Positions 1 through 11,681 of a DNA stretch of 64,000 nucleotides are shown here, piece after piece. The position numbers and the translations under genes are program-made. This DNA comes from Adineta ricciae (Eukaryota; Rotifera; Eurotatoria; Adinetida; Adinetidae), in contig CAJNOJ010000010.1 of the NCBI GenBank assembly GCA_905250025.1, positions 124,001-188,000 of the forward strand, written 5' to 3'. The notes under the pieces were generated by a model that was not told the origin of the DNA, made no database searches, and worked only from the letters and a program-made list of their open reading frames with translations. Positions within the stretch are counted from its first letter, which is position 1. The number at the start of each line of letters is the position of its first letter.

Positions 1-1687
1 CAAAGAATGAACTTAGCAGTAATTAATTTTATATCTGCCTCATGTCTCATTATGAATTTTCTGTTTCTGGAGTTGTTTCTTTCGATCACTATTAGTGAAG
101 GGAAAAAAAGTAAAACAAAACCCTATTCATTTACTTCTCGTGCAAAAGTAATGAGATTTTTCACATGAAATGGTATTGCATCTAAATAGAAAGAAAGTTC
201 CACAAATAAGTTTCCAAATTGTGTTTTTATAATCTTACCGGTCAATCCTGCCCAAATATCTTGTAATGATGATGATTTGCCTGGATAATCATCGATCTAA
301 ATTTCGAATAGGAATATGAAATCGTGGAGTTTTTATGAGACTTACTCGTAAATGAATCATACTGTTCATTCGTTCGATCAATTGTCGTGTTCGTCCATTA
401 TATGTGTTACTTAAATCAAACATCTTCCATCGGAGATGTCGTATGAATGATGATTCTTCGTAATCGAGTTCTGTACATGTTGTCGGATGTGATATTTTAA
501 TAGCGATATTTTTCATTCGTTCGATAACATTGTTAGCAAAACGTTCTTCACAATTCGTCATGTAATTTGTCAATGCGGTTGGATTCAATCGAACGATTCC
601 ATTATCATCTTCGAGATCTTCTTGTTTTGTTTCATCGATAGTAAAATTGTCTGGTAATTCATAACGATAACAAGACGATTGAGTGAGCGATGTGCCTGGC
701 AGTGATGTGTGACAGTTGAGTTGATTATCAATAGGTGCTATGTCTAAGTCTGCAAAGAGCAAATGTTCATCAATCAATGGTATTGGTAGATCGACGATTG
801 AAGATGCTGACAAATGATTGAATGAAGTCGAAGTCATCGATGGAATGTGGGACGGAGATGATTGAGCTGGATCTTCGTTTTCAACGCTCGATGTGGTATG
901 TTCCGCCAAGGCCTTTTCTTTCACAGACTTTGGTATGCGACCCATTCGAACGCCTTGAAAAGAAAATCAAAAGATATTTTATTTAAAACTACGAAATTCA
1001 TATAACATACCTTCGACAGACATGCCTTCCTTCAAGCATTTTTGAAAACGACACGATTTACATCGGTTTCGATTGTCAGTATTGATTATACATTTATCGC
1101 CGAAATAGCATCGATATTTCTCTTTTCGTAAAATACTTCGTTTGAAAAATCCCTAAAAGCAAAAAATTACACATTTGTCCGATCTACGTCAACGTATGCT
1201 AAACGTAGGACAAAATATCATCACAATTTGGCCGCTGGAAACACGTTATATGTTGGTGTCACTCAAGTCAAGGAACTAGAATATACCTTCAATGATCAAT
1301 TAATAGTTTACCTTGCATCCTTCACATGTCGGTACGCCGTAATGAGCACCAGTTGCTTTATCGGTACAAACTCGACTAAAACAATAACTTAATTAAGCAG
1401 ACGATGTTAGAATTAAGTTTACCAAAGGCCGAAGGGAAACGGTCGTTTATCGATAGATGTATGTGTTGAAGATTTTCGAACATTTTGCTTCTGTCTATCT
1501 TCTTCCGTTATTTTGTCAACTGCTAATCTGGTTATAGATTTGACACGGCGGATTTTTCGTTTTTTAACAGCAGTTGTCGATGACTCCGGATCTGCTGTGG
1601 GTGCACTGTTATTTTCTTCGTTTATTACTAAAAGAAAATTCAAAATGGATACAAAAGAGAAAACCAACTTCGTTTACCTTCATTCAT
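1..1687 (-). CDS. NR1-like nuclear hormone receptor (5' part, continues past left edge)
   Basis: Ligand-regulated transcription factor of the nuclear receptor family, acting in the nucleus. Exons read on the minus strand at about 1687-1678, 1627-1423, 1375-1312, 1152-1011, 953-346, 296-239 and from 181 leftward, all joined in frame by GT-AG introns. The joined DNA-binding domain starts CRVCTDKATGAHYG and carries the P-box CEGCKGFFKRS. The second finger has CYFGDKC followed by CKSC, so all eight zinc ligands are present. The extension VRMGRIPKSVKEKALAE resembles the PPAR/E75/E78 branch (family knowledge). A long Ser/Thr-rich hinge follows, and the last exons (SLQDIWAGL, then VKNLITFARE) look like the start of the ligand-binding domain. 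Start chosen at ATG 1687 because the first short exon joins in frame. The rest of the ligand-binding domain lies outside the window, so the subfamily is uncertain. Confidence 0.88.
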
Positions 1688-3576
1688 TAGTCTATGCATT
1701 TAATTTCCTATCGTAAACGCATTGTTCACTGAAAAAAATCTATAATCAACAGGAATGGAATTTCTGATCAAATCATGTGACATGTTCAACGAAAAAAACG
1801 ACTATTTTTAGCGTTCGCAATAAATGTTTTCATCAAACCAAAACATCGTGGTAGCGTGTTTTGACTAGTATACTTTATTATTTTATCTTTATCATTTTCT
1901 TACCGATAAAACGAGTGACACTGCAATAAGTCTTACTTACATATTGTTTAGACATAGTTTTTTTTTTCTTCGGTTTTTTTTTATGAAATAAATAATATTT
2001 TAGTGTCGCGGATAAAAGAATATTTAAAGAAAAAACAACGGGATGACTGTTATGCTAGGAAAGTAGTTCTTTGGGGCGCGCGTTGTTGTCAGTAGTAGAA
2101 AGACAAAAAAAGAAAGCGACGTCCGTGAGAAGAAATGATTGGTGCTGCAAACTACATACAGAACGAGAAAAACGAGTGCATGTATGTACGCAAGAAACCC
2201 ATATTACTTGTCGAGTAAGACTACGTCTAGAAAGAAAGAAAAGAAAAGAAAGAGAAAAATATTTGAAAATCTTAGACGATGCTTTGAAACAACGTTTGTC
2301 ATAAATCAGGTAAAAGGCTCGTTCATGCGATTCATTATTAAGAGAGAAGACCTTGCACGAGTGCACAACAAGCTGTCTTATTGTTTCTTTGACAAACACA
2401 TTACTAGCCAAAATCTGTGCGGGAAATTGAGTACTGTTTCCTTAGACTCAGCAACGACTGAGAAGTTCTACTTAATATACTGAAATGTGGTCAATAAATA
2501 AAGCGTAGCTATCATTTTATAATTACTAAAGAATAGAAGACACCGAGTAGTTTCCTTAAAATGCAATTCATATATGAAGAACTTTTTTCTATTTAGAAAA
2601 TTATGAATTTTCCAAGGTTTTGTTCTCTAAATTAATAATATATCTCACTTGCTTGTACTTGAATCAATTCATCACAGCTGTGAATATTTTGCCTCAGCTT
2701 TCTATTACTAGTCAATGACGTTATTCATACAGTACTAAATCAAACATGAAACTATACCAATGTCATTCCTACTCTCGATTGTAATCGTTCGAAAATATTT
2801 CTTAAGAAGGATTTGATCGCATGGGATCAAATATGTACATATCTCATAGGTGCATTATTTGAAAAGCACAACAACGGGATTTACATGAAACGGTCAAATA
2901 CCGAGATTATTCTCCTTACAATAAGAGACCAAACCGATAACTTTTCCAAACATTTTGAAAGGAAACACGAGCAATTGTCTGAAAATGAAGATGAACATTC
3001 CTTTTGTACATTATCCCATTAATAATTTTCTGCACGAGTATCATATTTGAAATTATATATATATATATATAGTGTATAACTTTTTCAAAAGAACAAAAGA
3101 AAAAACAACAAAACCAAGATACACAATAATACAGTACGAAAACAAACAGATGAAGAGCGGCGAAAGAAGAGGAAAGGAGCAGTTGAATGTGGAAAGAAGA
3201 AAACAAAGGCAGAAAATAATCAAAAAAAGAGAATCCGATCATCACCAAGCAGCTCAATAACGACAAGCCAGCAAATGTTTCCAATTGAATGTATCTGACA
3301 CGAAAAACGAAAACAAGGAACTGATGGGGATAATTCTCTTCTTCGAACAAATATTCTCGCATACAAATGCACATTGCTGCGAAGTGATCATGAGAGAAGA
3401 GAAGAGAAGAGAATAGAAACGTATTGGTGTGAGAAAACATATAAAAAGCCGCGAAAAAAGGATAAGTTTACAGATGCTAACTTTCTTCTCGTTCTTGTGC
3501 TTGTTTTTGACAACAGAGAAGCCTGAAATATCAGAGAAGAAACAAATTCGATGAGGCGAATTTTCAAGAATTGCAT
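1688..3576. other. Intergenic region, no gene recognised
   Basis: Upstream of the nuclear receptor and downstream of the WAC homologue. Several short open frames occur on both strands but they are A- or T-rich, overlap each other antisense, and show no domain or consistent splice structure. A (TA)n tract lies at about 3053-3071. It probably holds the receptor promoter and possibly 5' UTR exons; nothing specific is visible. Confidence 0.5.
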
Positions 3577-5246
3577 TTACTTTTGAGTTAAGATATTTCG
3601 TTTTATCTCAAGTACACGATAGTTTGATTTACATGCTTTTAATTCCGTAAATGATGTTGATGTTTTAGCACTATATGCATAGTAATCATCAAATAGCTTC
3701 AAACACTAAATGAAAACATCAATCGAAGTTGTCGTTTAGAAGATTTGAACTGATTTCTACCTGTTTCTCTAGTTGAGTCACTGGCCAATCCGTTAAATGT
3801 TGAATTAGTTCAGCACGATAGTATTTTTGAATCTCTTGTTCACGTTCTGCTTTCGAAACTAGCGATGTATTAGATTCAGTTTCATTTCTAAATCGAAATT
3901 TTCGTCAAATTGTTCGCTCGAGCATCATCATTCTTCTACAACTTACTTTTGTATCGAGTCCGTATTTGACTGAGTAGATGAAGTGGGTCGAGCAACTGCA
4001 TGTTTTGTGTCATTTCCTTCAGGAGTCAAAATATTGATGATTCGTGTCTAGAAAGCAATCATCTTACCATTTATAGAGATCGGCTTGATCGATGAAACAT
4101 CTGATAGTGGCATTGTTACTGAAATAGCTGAAAAAGAATGTGTGAAAAGATGCTATTAGCTTTGTTCGAAGTTACCAGGTTCGGATAAGGATGAATGTAG
4201 AACATTGCCATTAGTTTCATTCGTATTAGTTCGAATCGGAGAGGATTGTTTACTGCTTGCTGATGAGAAGGACATTCGTGAACTGTCATCGTCTAAAGAG
4301 CAAGCGTAAGATGATTTGAAGATGTTTGCCTGTGTAATTACCAGGACTTGCAAGACGATTTTGTGAAGGCAGGGATGATTGCTCATTGGTGTCATGAGCT
4401 ACATGGTTTCCATTTTGATGATGATGATGATGATGGTTTGTCGAATTTTCTGGAGTTAGTTTTGGTTTGGAGGTATGGGAAAGTGTTCTTTGAGAAGTGG
4501 AATCTTCCACCTTATGTCGAGTACGAATTGTGGCTGAAACATGTGCTGTTGGTTCTAAACATTTGTTTGGAAAAAAGAGACAATTGATATGATTGATTGA
4601 TAAAGAAAAGTCACCTTTCTTGTTTCGACTAGTGGAAGATGTACTTGTTCGGTTCGATTCATCCGATGGCCAACATTTGGGACTTTCCCATTGAGATATT
4701 TCAGTTTTACAATTATAAAAATATGTTTTGCCTAGAAAATAATCATCGAATTCATGGTTTCTTATTTCGAAGCAACTAACCTGTTGAACTTTTGAATTCA
4801 GACCAATCACCGAACACACGAAGCGGTTTTTTCGTCTAAAGAAAAGTCATTTCTCGATAAATACCATTCATTCGAAATTTACATACATCTCTAACAGCTT
4901 TCTTATCATCATTTTGTCGGTGCTGTTGAGATGACGACGAATTAGATACAACTCGATTATTTGACGAAGCTAAAATTCAACAATCAACACAAATTTCTTC
5001 GATATCAAACGTTCAAAACAATTCTCTTACATTGCGTTCGCATATATTTCCGATTATTCGACGTTTCATCATCGAATCCATGTGATTGCAAATGCCACTC
5101 TCGTTTATTCGACTAAAAAAGAAACACAACTTCTTTGTACAGAATTTTTCGTTGTTTTCATTTAGCAAACTTACGGAATAACCGCTACCGTCTTTTCGGG
5201 TATCATAAATTTGCGTATCTGTTGTCCTATGTTTACTATCATGCAT
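3577..5246 (-). CDS. WAC: WAC homologue (WW domain adaptor with C-terminal coiled coil)
   Basis: In animals WAC is a nuclear adaptor that couples the RNF20/40 ubiquitin ligase to RNA polymerase II for H2B ubiquitination (family knowledge). Exons at 5246-5175, 5112-5031, 4969-4887, 4835-4781 and from 4731 leftward join in frame. The WW domain is split by an intron: WSEFKSSTG then KTYFYNCKTEISQWESPK, with both signature tryptophans. The middle is Ser/Thr/His-rich low complexity. The C-terminus is the conserved WAC segment: YRAELIQHLTDWPVTQLEKQ, then after a short intron a last exon with FTELKACKSNYRVLEIKRN, ending at TAA 3577. That last exon matters, because simple read-through would give a false early stop near 3723. 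The start ATG at 5246 has an in-frame stop 12 bases upstream. It is divergent from DRC11. Confidence 0.9.
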
Positions 5247-5641
5247 CGCCGATGCTCAACAGTAAACACATTTGGATCGTCAACAACGAAACCAAATACT
5301 ATTTATTCTTCAACGATGGTATTCGCGAACAATATCGACGCTATACTCATGTAAAAAAATTTCGCCGTAACGTTCTCATTTGTCTCAGTTACAATCGAAA
5401 TAAACAAAACGTAAATGTATTTTGACAAAAAAAGCAAGGAAATTTATATAATTCTTCGTGCGTATACCGTCGTCTTTCATCATTGCTTCACTTTTTCTTG
5501 AGTGCATCCAAAGAAAATTTTCAGCACACTTATGCACTTTGACATCACAATGCAGGTGCGTTTCTATAGAAACGATTTCTCAAATGAGACTAGATCGTAT
5601 ACATTGAATTCATTCAGTGTCGAAATTAACGACATATAACT
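5247..5641. promoter_or_regulatory. Divergent intergenic region between WAC and DRC11
   Basis: About 395 bp separate the start codons of two divergent genes, so both promoters and 5' UTRs must lie here. This is inferred from layout; no TATA box or known motif is evident. A plus-strand open frame at 5251-5425 has coding-like codons but no match I recognise. Confidence 0.45.
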
Positions 5642-8600
5642 ATGTCGCATATGTAAGTGTCTGCCTTTTCCGGGTCTGCTTTTCCACAAACAAACAATAT
5701 TTACTTTTAGTTCGTATAATAAACAATGGCAAGATGCACAGCTTGCTGTGGCCGATATGCTGGCCATCGAAACTCCAGCACAACCACGAGCCCCAGAAAC
5801 AGTATGTGATGATAGTTAATACAATAACGAGAGAACTCGGTGATTTTCATTTGAATAGGATATCAATGCGGCTTTTCAATTAGTCGCTACGATGTTTGTC
5901 AAATATGTACAAATATTTCGCAAACTAGAACAATGTTATGACCAAATAGTTCATCCACAAAAACGACGCTTGGTGCGAACAGTTCTCGACGGTGTGATGG
6001 GAAGAATCGTGGAATTGAAACATGAAATGATCACTATGGATTACTCTGAATACCATTATTTCGATGATATCCTAGCTGATCTCAAACTAACACCGGTTTG
6101 TTGATATCTTGAACGAAAATATCATGTAGATTTGATCAAATATTTTCCTAGAACGATCTGGAGATTCCTATTCCAAACTATTTTGTACTTGAACGTGCTC
6201 AAGCAATCGAGAAACGCGAACGACTTCTCGGGCAAATTTTAGCTCGAATGACCTCCGAGAATGACAAACCCGATGGTACCGGTATGATGTCCATAGATGA
6301 TGCCATTCGCATAATTCAAACACATGAACGAGCTCGACAAGGTCGCTTACGTGCGAAACAAATGCGTGAATTACGACTGAATGATCAACGTGCTCGACAA
6401 CGTGCAAATATGGGCGAATCGAAAATGGATAAGAGTTTAGCAGCAACCATCATTCAAAAGTATTATCGCAGACATGTTGTACGACGTGAAGCGAAGAAAT
6501 TTCGCGACGAAGAGTACATGTTTCTAGGCATGGTAAGAGCTCGATTCGAATTGACTAGTGTTTTTCTACACAGATCTTTCAGGCTATGCCAACATTCGCG
6601 AAAGATCCGCTGAAAAATGTCTTGGCAGGCGTACGGGCACATGAAGATGAGCGGCGAAAACGGCAAGAAAAGCATGAAATCAATTATCAACAAGCACTAG
6701 TGGCGACACGTGAAAAAATCAAACAAACCGAAGGACCTGATATGAAAGAACGATTACAAGACCAAATTCGTCAATGGTTTATTGAATGCCGGTAGCGTTG
6801 ACTTCAGAATTGAATTTTAAAGATGATCGATTTTTCGTCTTTAGAAATGCGTCGAAGAAATTTCCAGATTTTCCCGATGAAGATGACGGTGGATCCAATG
6901 CAATTTTTGCTAATAAAACTCTTGGTGAAATACAAGCAGAATTGGATGCGGTAAAAACAGAGCAATTAATAATTAATGAGTTGCATCTGTGTGATTAATT
7001 TGTAGAAAATGGAAAGTAAAGGCAAAAAAGGGAAAGACAAGAAAGGTATGTTATGCGAAGGATTTGGTTTTAAGACGTTTTTGTGTAAAATATTTAGGAA
7101 AGAAGAAAAAGAAAAAGAAGAAAGAAAAGAAAGGTAGAAATGATGATTGGGATTGATAAGAATCAATGAACGGTTTGATTTTAGGAAAGAAGGGCAAGAA
7201 GAAGAAAAAGAAGGCATGTGTTGATTGTAGATAGCATGGAAAAGGAAACTGAAATTTTGTTTTTTAAAGGATGATGACGAAGGTTGGACATTGCCCGAAT
7301 CTGAATTTGTCAATGAAATGATCAAGCCGTCGACAGTCACATATCAAAGTAGGTCTTTCAAATGGAAAATATTAACAAGACTAATAACTGCATGGTTTAC
7401 TATTAAGATTTCTGGGAAACACGAGATGAATCGAACAACTTCGAACAGAATTATGACAGTGAAATTATCAAAGAAGAAAAACGAGCAGAAGTTGTGGACG
7501 AAGTTCGAATAGAAGTCGATGCCTTGATGCGTGAAGAATTGAAAAACTTAAAAGCGGTCTGTAGTTCTCCGCATTGGTTAAGATTCGAACTGAAAATCTT
7601 CTTTCTAGGCAATTGATAAAACCAAGCAGAAGAAGAAGAAGAAAAAGAAGAAGAAGAAGAAGGTAAAGTTAACTAAAAGGAGTAATTTTGGAATAAAGCA
7701 GAATATTATGTAATTTGTTCAATCTAGAAGAAGAAGAAGAAGAAGAAAGAGAAAGATCTAACACCGGACCGAACGATTGAATCTTTATATGAAGAACTGG
7801 TCATGAATAGAATCATAGTTCGTCCACCGAAAGTAGCTCTCAGTGATTTCGTGGGAGATTTCAACTATCTACCAAGTTTAATTCGGCAAGCCAAACATGA
7901 ACCAATGCCAACAATGTACGATGCCAAACAATTAGCCGCTCTATACGGAGTTTTACCATTCGGTTTGTTTTCAAATCTCTGTTTGAATTCAAAACGGTTA
8001 ACTGGAAATTTTTTTAGGATCTGAAAAAGTTCATGAAACAGCACCTCAGGTTAAAGGCCTATTGATATGTGGGCCTCGCGGATGTGGTAAACATACATTA
8101 CTTCACGCGATTGTTAATGAACTAGGAGCTAATTTGTTTGATATAACACCGTCGAATATTTTCGAAACCTATCGTGAAAAGGAAGGACGAAAAATGTTGT
8201 TACACTTATGTTCGAAAGTAAATCAATCTGCGAAGAGTGTCTTCCGATTTCCATTTGGATTTCTAGGTTGGCAAAGCTCTGCAACCCACAGTGATTTTGA
8301 TTGATAATTGTGAAAAATTATACAAGAAGAAATTGAAACCCGAAGAGAAGCAGGTAAGAGCAGTCTGATCAATAATACTTCTATATACCAGTATCATCTG
8401 TTGTTTAGTTCGAACCAAAAAAGCTAGCGAAAGCTTTACCGAAATGGTTGAAATTGATCAAACATGGAGATCGCGTTTTATTAGTTGGAATTTCCAATGA
8501 ACCGTATCAAGCGACTGTCAAACCAATGATGAAAGTATTTTCACGTTGTATTCTGTTACCACGTCCTGAATATGGTACTCGTCTATGTGAGTATTATTAT

Positions 8601-9289
8601 CAAGGATCTTTAAACAAAGAGAAAAATGAGTGAAAGTTGACGTCAGCTGCGAAGTGATTCAGTATAATAATAGAATTAATGACTGTAGTAACGACCGAAG
8701 ATTATAGTACGAGTCCAAGGTTTAGTAGACTACTAATTCTCAACAAAATTAATATATCCGTACAACTTTACTGTGCATAAAGGAAAATGAATGATACTAT
8801 CAAAATTTGACTTTTTATTTTTATCTTGTTAGTACTTTGGAAAACATTGATTCCGAAATACGGTGGTATTATCACTCCGGCACTTGACTTGACATCATTA
8901 ACCAAACTTTCGGATGCCTATTCATCGGGAGACATTCATGACACAATCGTCGAAGTGTTAACAGAACGACGTCTGGCGAAAATGGCCAAACATCCACTGA
9001 TAGCTACTGATTTCATCTCTGGACTTGCACAACGTAATGCGATATACAAAGAAGAAGAGAATGCTTTCAAGGTATGATGAAAGATCGACGCGATTCGATG
9101 CTGTTATGGTGATTGAAATGTTGTTTTATTTTTCAGAGTTGGTGGAAAAAGACTCCATTAGGCAAGAAACATGAACGATTTCTTGAAGAGCAAGAATCGG
9201 GCGAAGGCGATGGTAAAGGCAAAAAAGGAAAGAAAGGTGGCAAAGGTAAAAAGGGTAAAAAAGGCAAAAAAGGCAAGAAGAAGAAATAA
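5642..9289 (+). CDS. IQCA1: Dynein regulatory complex subunit 11 homologue (IQ and AAA domain protein)
   Basis: Subunit of the nexin-dynein regulatory complex of motile cilia (family knowledge). The N-terminal exons (5642-5652, 5711-5801, 5859-6095 and others) give MSHISYNKQW, then [20 protein letters not shown], the diagnostic DRC11 N-terminus. An IQ motif follows ([20 protein letters not shown], about 6440-6500). Next is a run of tiny lysine-rich exons (7006-7213), then [20 protein letters not shown]. The AAA domain has Walker [10 protein letters not shown] (about 8071) and Walker B VILIDN (about 8312), so the usual second acidic residue is N. The C-terminus [19 protein letters not shown] runs into a GKK-rich tail ending at TAA 9287. 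One intron (7214-7269) appears to use a GC donor. The start is supported by the short first exon joining in frame. Confidence 0.92.
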
Positions 9290-10389
9290 CATTTCTTTGT
9301 ATACGTTTATCCTTTTTTTTTCAAATACATGCTTTATATATGTGATGAAATATCTTGTTCCTACTAAGCACGTAAAATCGTTTGACATATGCATTTGACC
9401 AGACTTGTCATATTTAAAACGAGGTTATGACGACATCGTCTTTTGTCTGATTACGATTGATCGATTGTCATCAAATGATGATAGGCAAATGCAATGTAAT
9501 CGAGCGAATAACGATGAACTTGAACGATAATAAACGCCGCATTCCAGTCATCCAATATGAGTACGTCTCATCATTCACCATTATCCTAGCGCATGATTAA
9601 ACACATTTATGATCAATCATTTCATCATGCTCATCTTGACGGTTGATGAGAATAGATGTACTCTGGTCAATGAGATTACATCGAAGAAAGACAAATCTTC
9701 AATTGTTTCTACTAAACAATCATCGATCAAATTGATCAAGTTATTACTGAAGAGAAAGACAAAGAACAACATAAGTTAAACACACATGAGTAACAAGCAA
9801 ACAGAAAGATTCTTTGGCTTTTTTAATTGACTGTCAATGTAAACAACATTTCGTGTGCTCTTTTGTTTATTAAGAAAACAAGATATTTCCTTTCGACAAG
9901 CACAGAAACAATTCACGATGATAATCATAACAGCTCTTCCTCTTAATTGAATTGACAATCGAAGGCGTTGTCAAGACATCGCATTAGTTCAATATCTGCA
10001 ACACTTTTTTTTTGACATATGTATATATATATATATATTTCTCTCTCTATATATATACCAAATATGTTTTTTTGTTTATTCCTCATCTTATGAATGAACT
10101 AAAGCACCATGTATGAAAAGAAACAAAGGGCCCTGAACGTAAAAAAAGAAAGAAAAAAAATGAAACAAGAAAGAAACGAATAAACAAACAGAAAATGATC
10201 GGAAAAGAAAATGAACAGAAAAAAAACAATGCTGACCAAAGACAAAAAGAAACAAGACGAAGAAAACCAGGGTTATCAACGAGAATGAACAGAAAAAAAA
10301 AACATACTGTTTACACACACAAGAAGAAAAAGAAAAGAAATGGCGGATTGATTTTTGGCAGAAGGTTCAAAGGAAGACACAGGGAATAT
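9290..10389. other. Intergenic region between DRC11 and TGIF
   Basis: Convergent 3' flanks. It contains TA-rich and CT-rich simple sequence at about 10018-10058 and long A-rich stretches. Open frames here are low-complexity Lys/Arg or Phe-rich shadows. No gene is supported. Confidence 0.5.
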
Positions 10390-11681
10390 TCAGTTGCAAA
10401 GGAGCGCTAGACTACCGTTGCTATTACCATTTCCTTGTTGTATTCTATGTAGTTCTCTGACAGCTACATCAACAAGAAGTTGAAAACCGGCGAGATCACC
10501 ACTTGAACTATTTGTCGAACTAGTTGATGTTGATAAGGAATCAGTCGAACATATCAAACGCGTTTGTGCTTGTTTAGACTCAGTCGATATTAGATTGATG
10601 ACGGCTGGATCACGAATAGGTTTAAGCAAAACATGATGCCTAGTTGATGCGCTACAACAAGGATCAGTTGATGATGATGATGAGGAGGAGGAGGAGGATG
10701 ATGATGAAGAATTGTCTATCTGTTGTGATAATTGCTTGTTGAGCACATTAGAGTTATTTGCAAGTATTAATGAAGGTGAAGAACTACGTTCAGTGATGAC
10801 ATTGATTTTCACGAGTGATTGGGATAATGAATTATCTGTTACTGTTGTCGTCATTGGTTCGGTCGAAGTATTTTCACCGCTTGTTGAACATATCGCTGAT
10901 GAGGGTGATGAACGTTTTTGATCACGAGAAAATCGTCGAGATATCGTGAATTTTTTCGGATCAGTACCTTCTTTCTTTAGTAAATCAGGTAGGATACGTC
11001 GACGAGCATTGATAAACCAATTACACACTTGATTTATAGATAAATCGGCCCGCCGAGATAAATTCGCTTTTTCATCATCTGTCGGATAAGCATTGTAGCG
11101 ATGTTCATATAACCAATTCTTCAATATTCGAACCTAAAATCTTTTCAATAGAAGTCATTGTTCGAAAGATTTCTGTCTCTTCTTACGCTATCTTTGGGTA
11201 GATTCGCTCGTCGCTTTTTTAACTTCGACGACGAGTTTGTTAAATTAATATTAGTTGTTGATGATGACGATGATAATATCGAATTCGATGAACTGTCGAG
11301 ATCACAATCAGAGTCTGTTTGTTCACTAGGACGATGTCGAAGTTTTTGTTGATGTTGCTGATGATGATGGTGGTGGTGATGATAATGAAATGGCGAAGAA
11401 TGTGTTGAGTTCATTACAGATGAACGATGTGGACTAACAATAACTTCAGCTGAATGATGGTAGATAGATGAAGAATACAAAAGATCATGATTAGTACAGT
11501 TAGTTGTCGACGCAGGAGAAGACGAAGATGATGATAATGATGATGGTGGTAATGTTGCTAGTGTTGTCGATGGTGGTGATGGAGAAAGATACGAAGATGA
11601 TAGGAGATTTGTCATTGTTTGATAATGTGGAATTGTTTGTGAATGATTACTAGCATATGAATCAGTTGACTGATCGATCAT
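10390..11681 (-). CDS. TGIF: TGIF-type TALE homeobox transcription factor
   Basis: Transcriptional repressor family with a three-residue-loop-extension homeodomain, acting in the nucleus (in vertebrates in TGF-beta/retinoid signalling). Exon 1 is 11681-11187 and exon 2 is 11133-10390. The homeodomain spans the splice: [10 protein letters not shown] joins [17 protein letters not shown], then [20 protein letters not shown] and [15 protein letters not shown], which is characteristic of TGIF. The flanks are poly-Ser, poly-His and Ser/Thr-rich. The joined product is about 412 residues. The start is uncertain: the frame stays open upstream to a possible splice acceptor near 11705 (TYS-type codons precede the ATG), so a 5' exon may exist in the adjoining gene-free region. 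Confidence 0.9.

Noticed and set aside
2055..2483. Overlapping open frames on both strands upstream of the nuclear receptor
   Set aside because: Antisense overlaps of each other, A/G-rich low complexity, no domain or splice support.
2916..3440. 174-residue minus-strand frame rich in Phe, Leu and Ser
   Set aside because: Composition follows T-rich DNA (complement of A-rich repeats). No domain and no gene structure.
5251..5425. Plus-strand open frame with coding-like codons between WAC and DRC11
   Set aside because: No recognisable domain, no splice partner into DRC11, and it sits in the divergent promoter region. Likely 5' UTR or chance.
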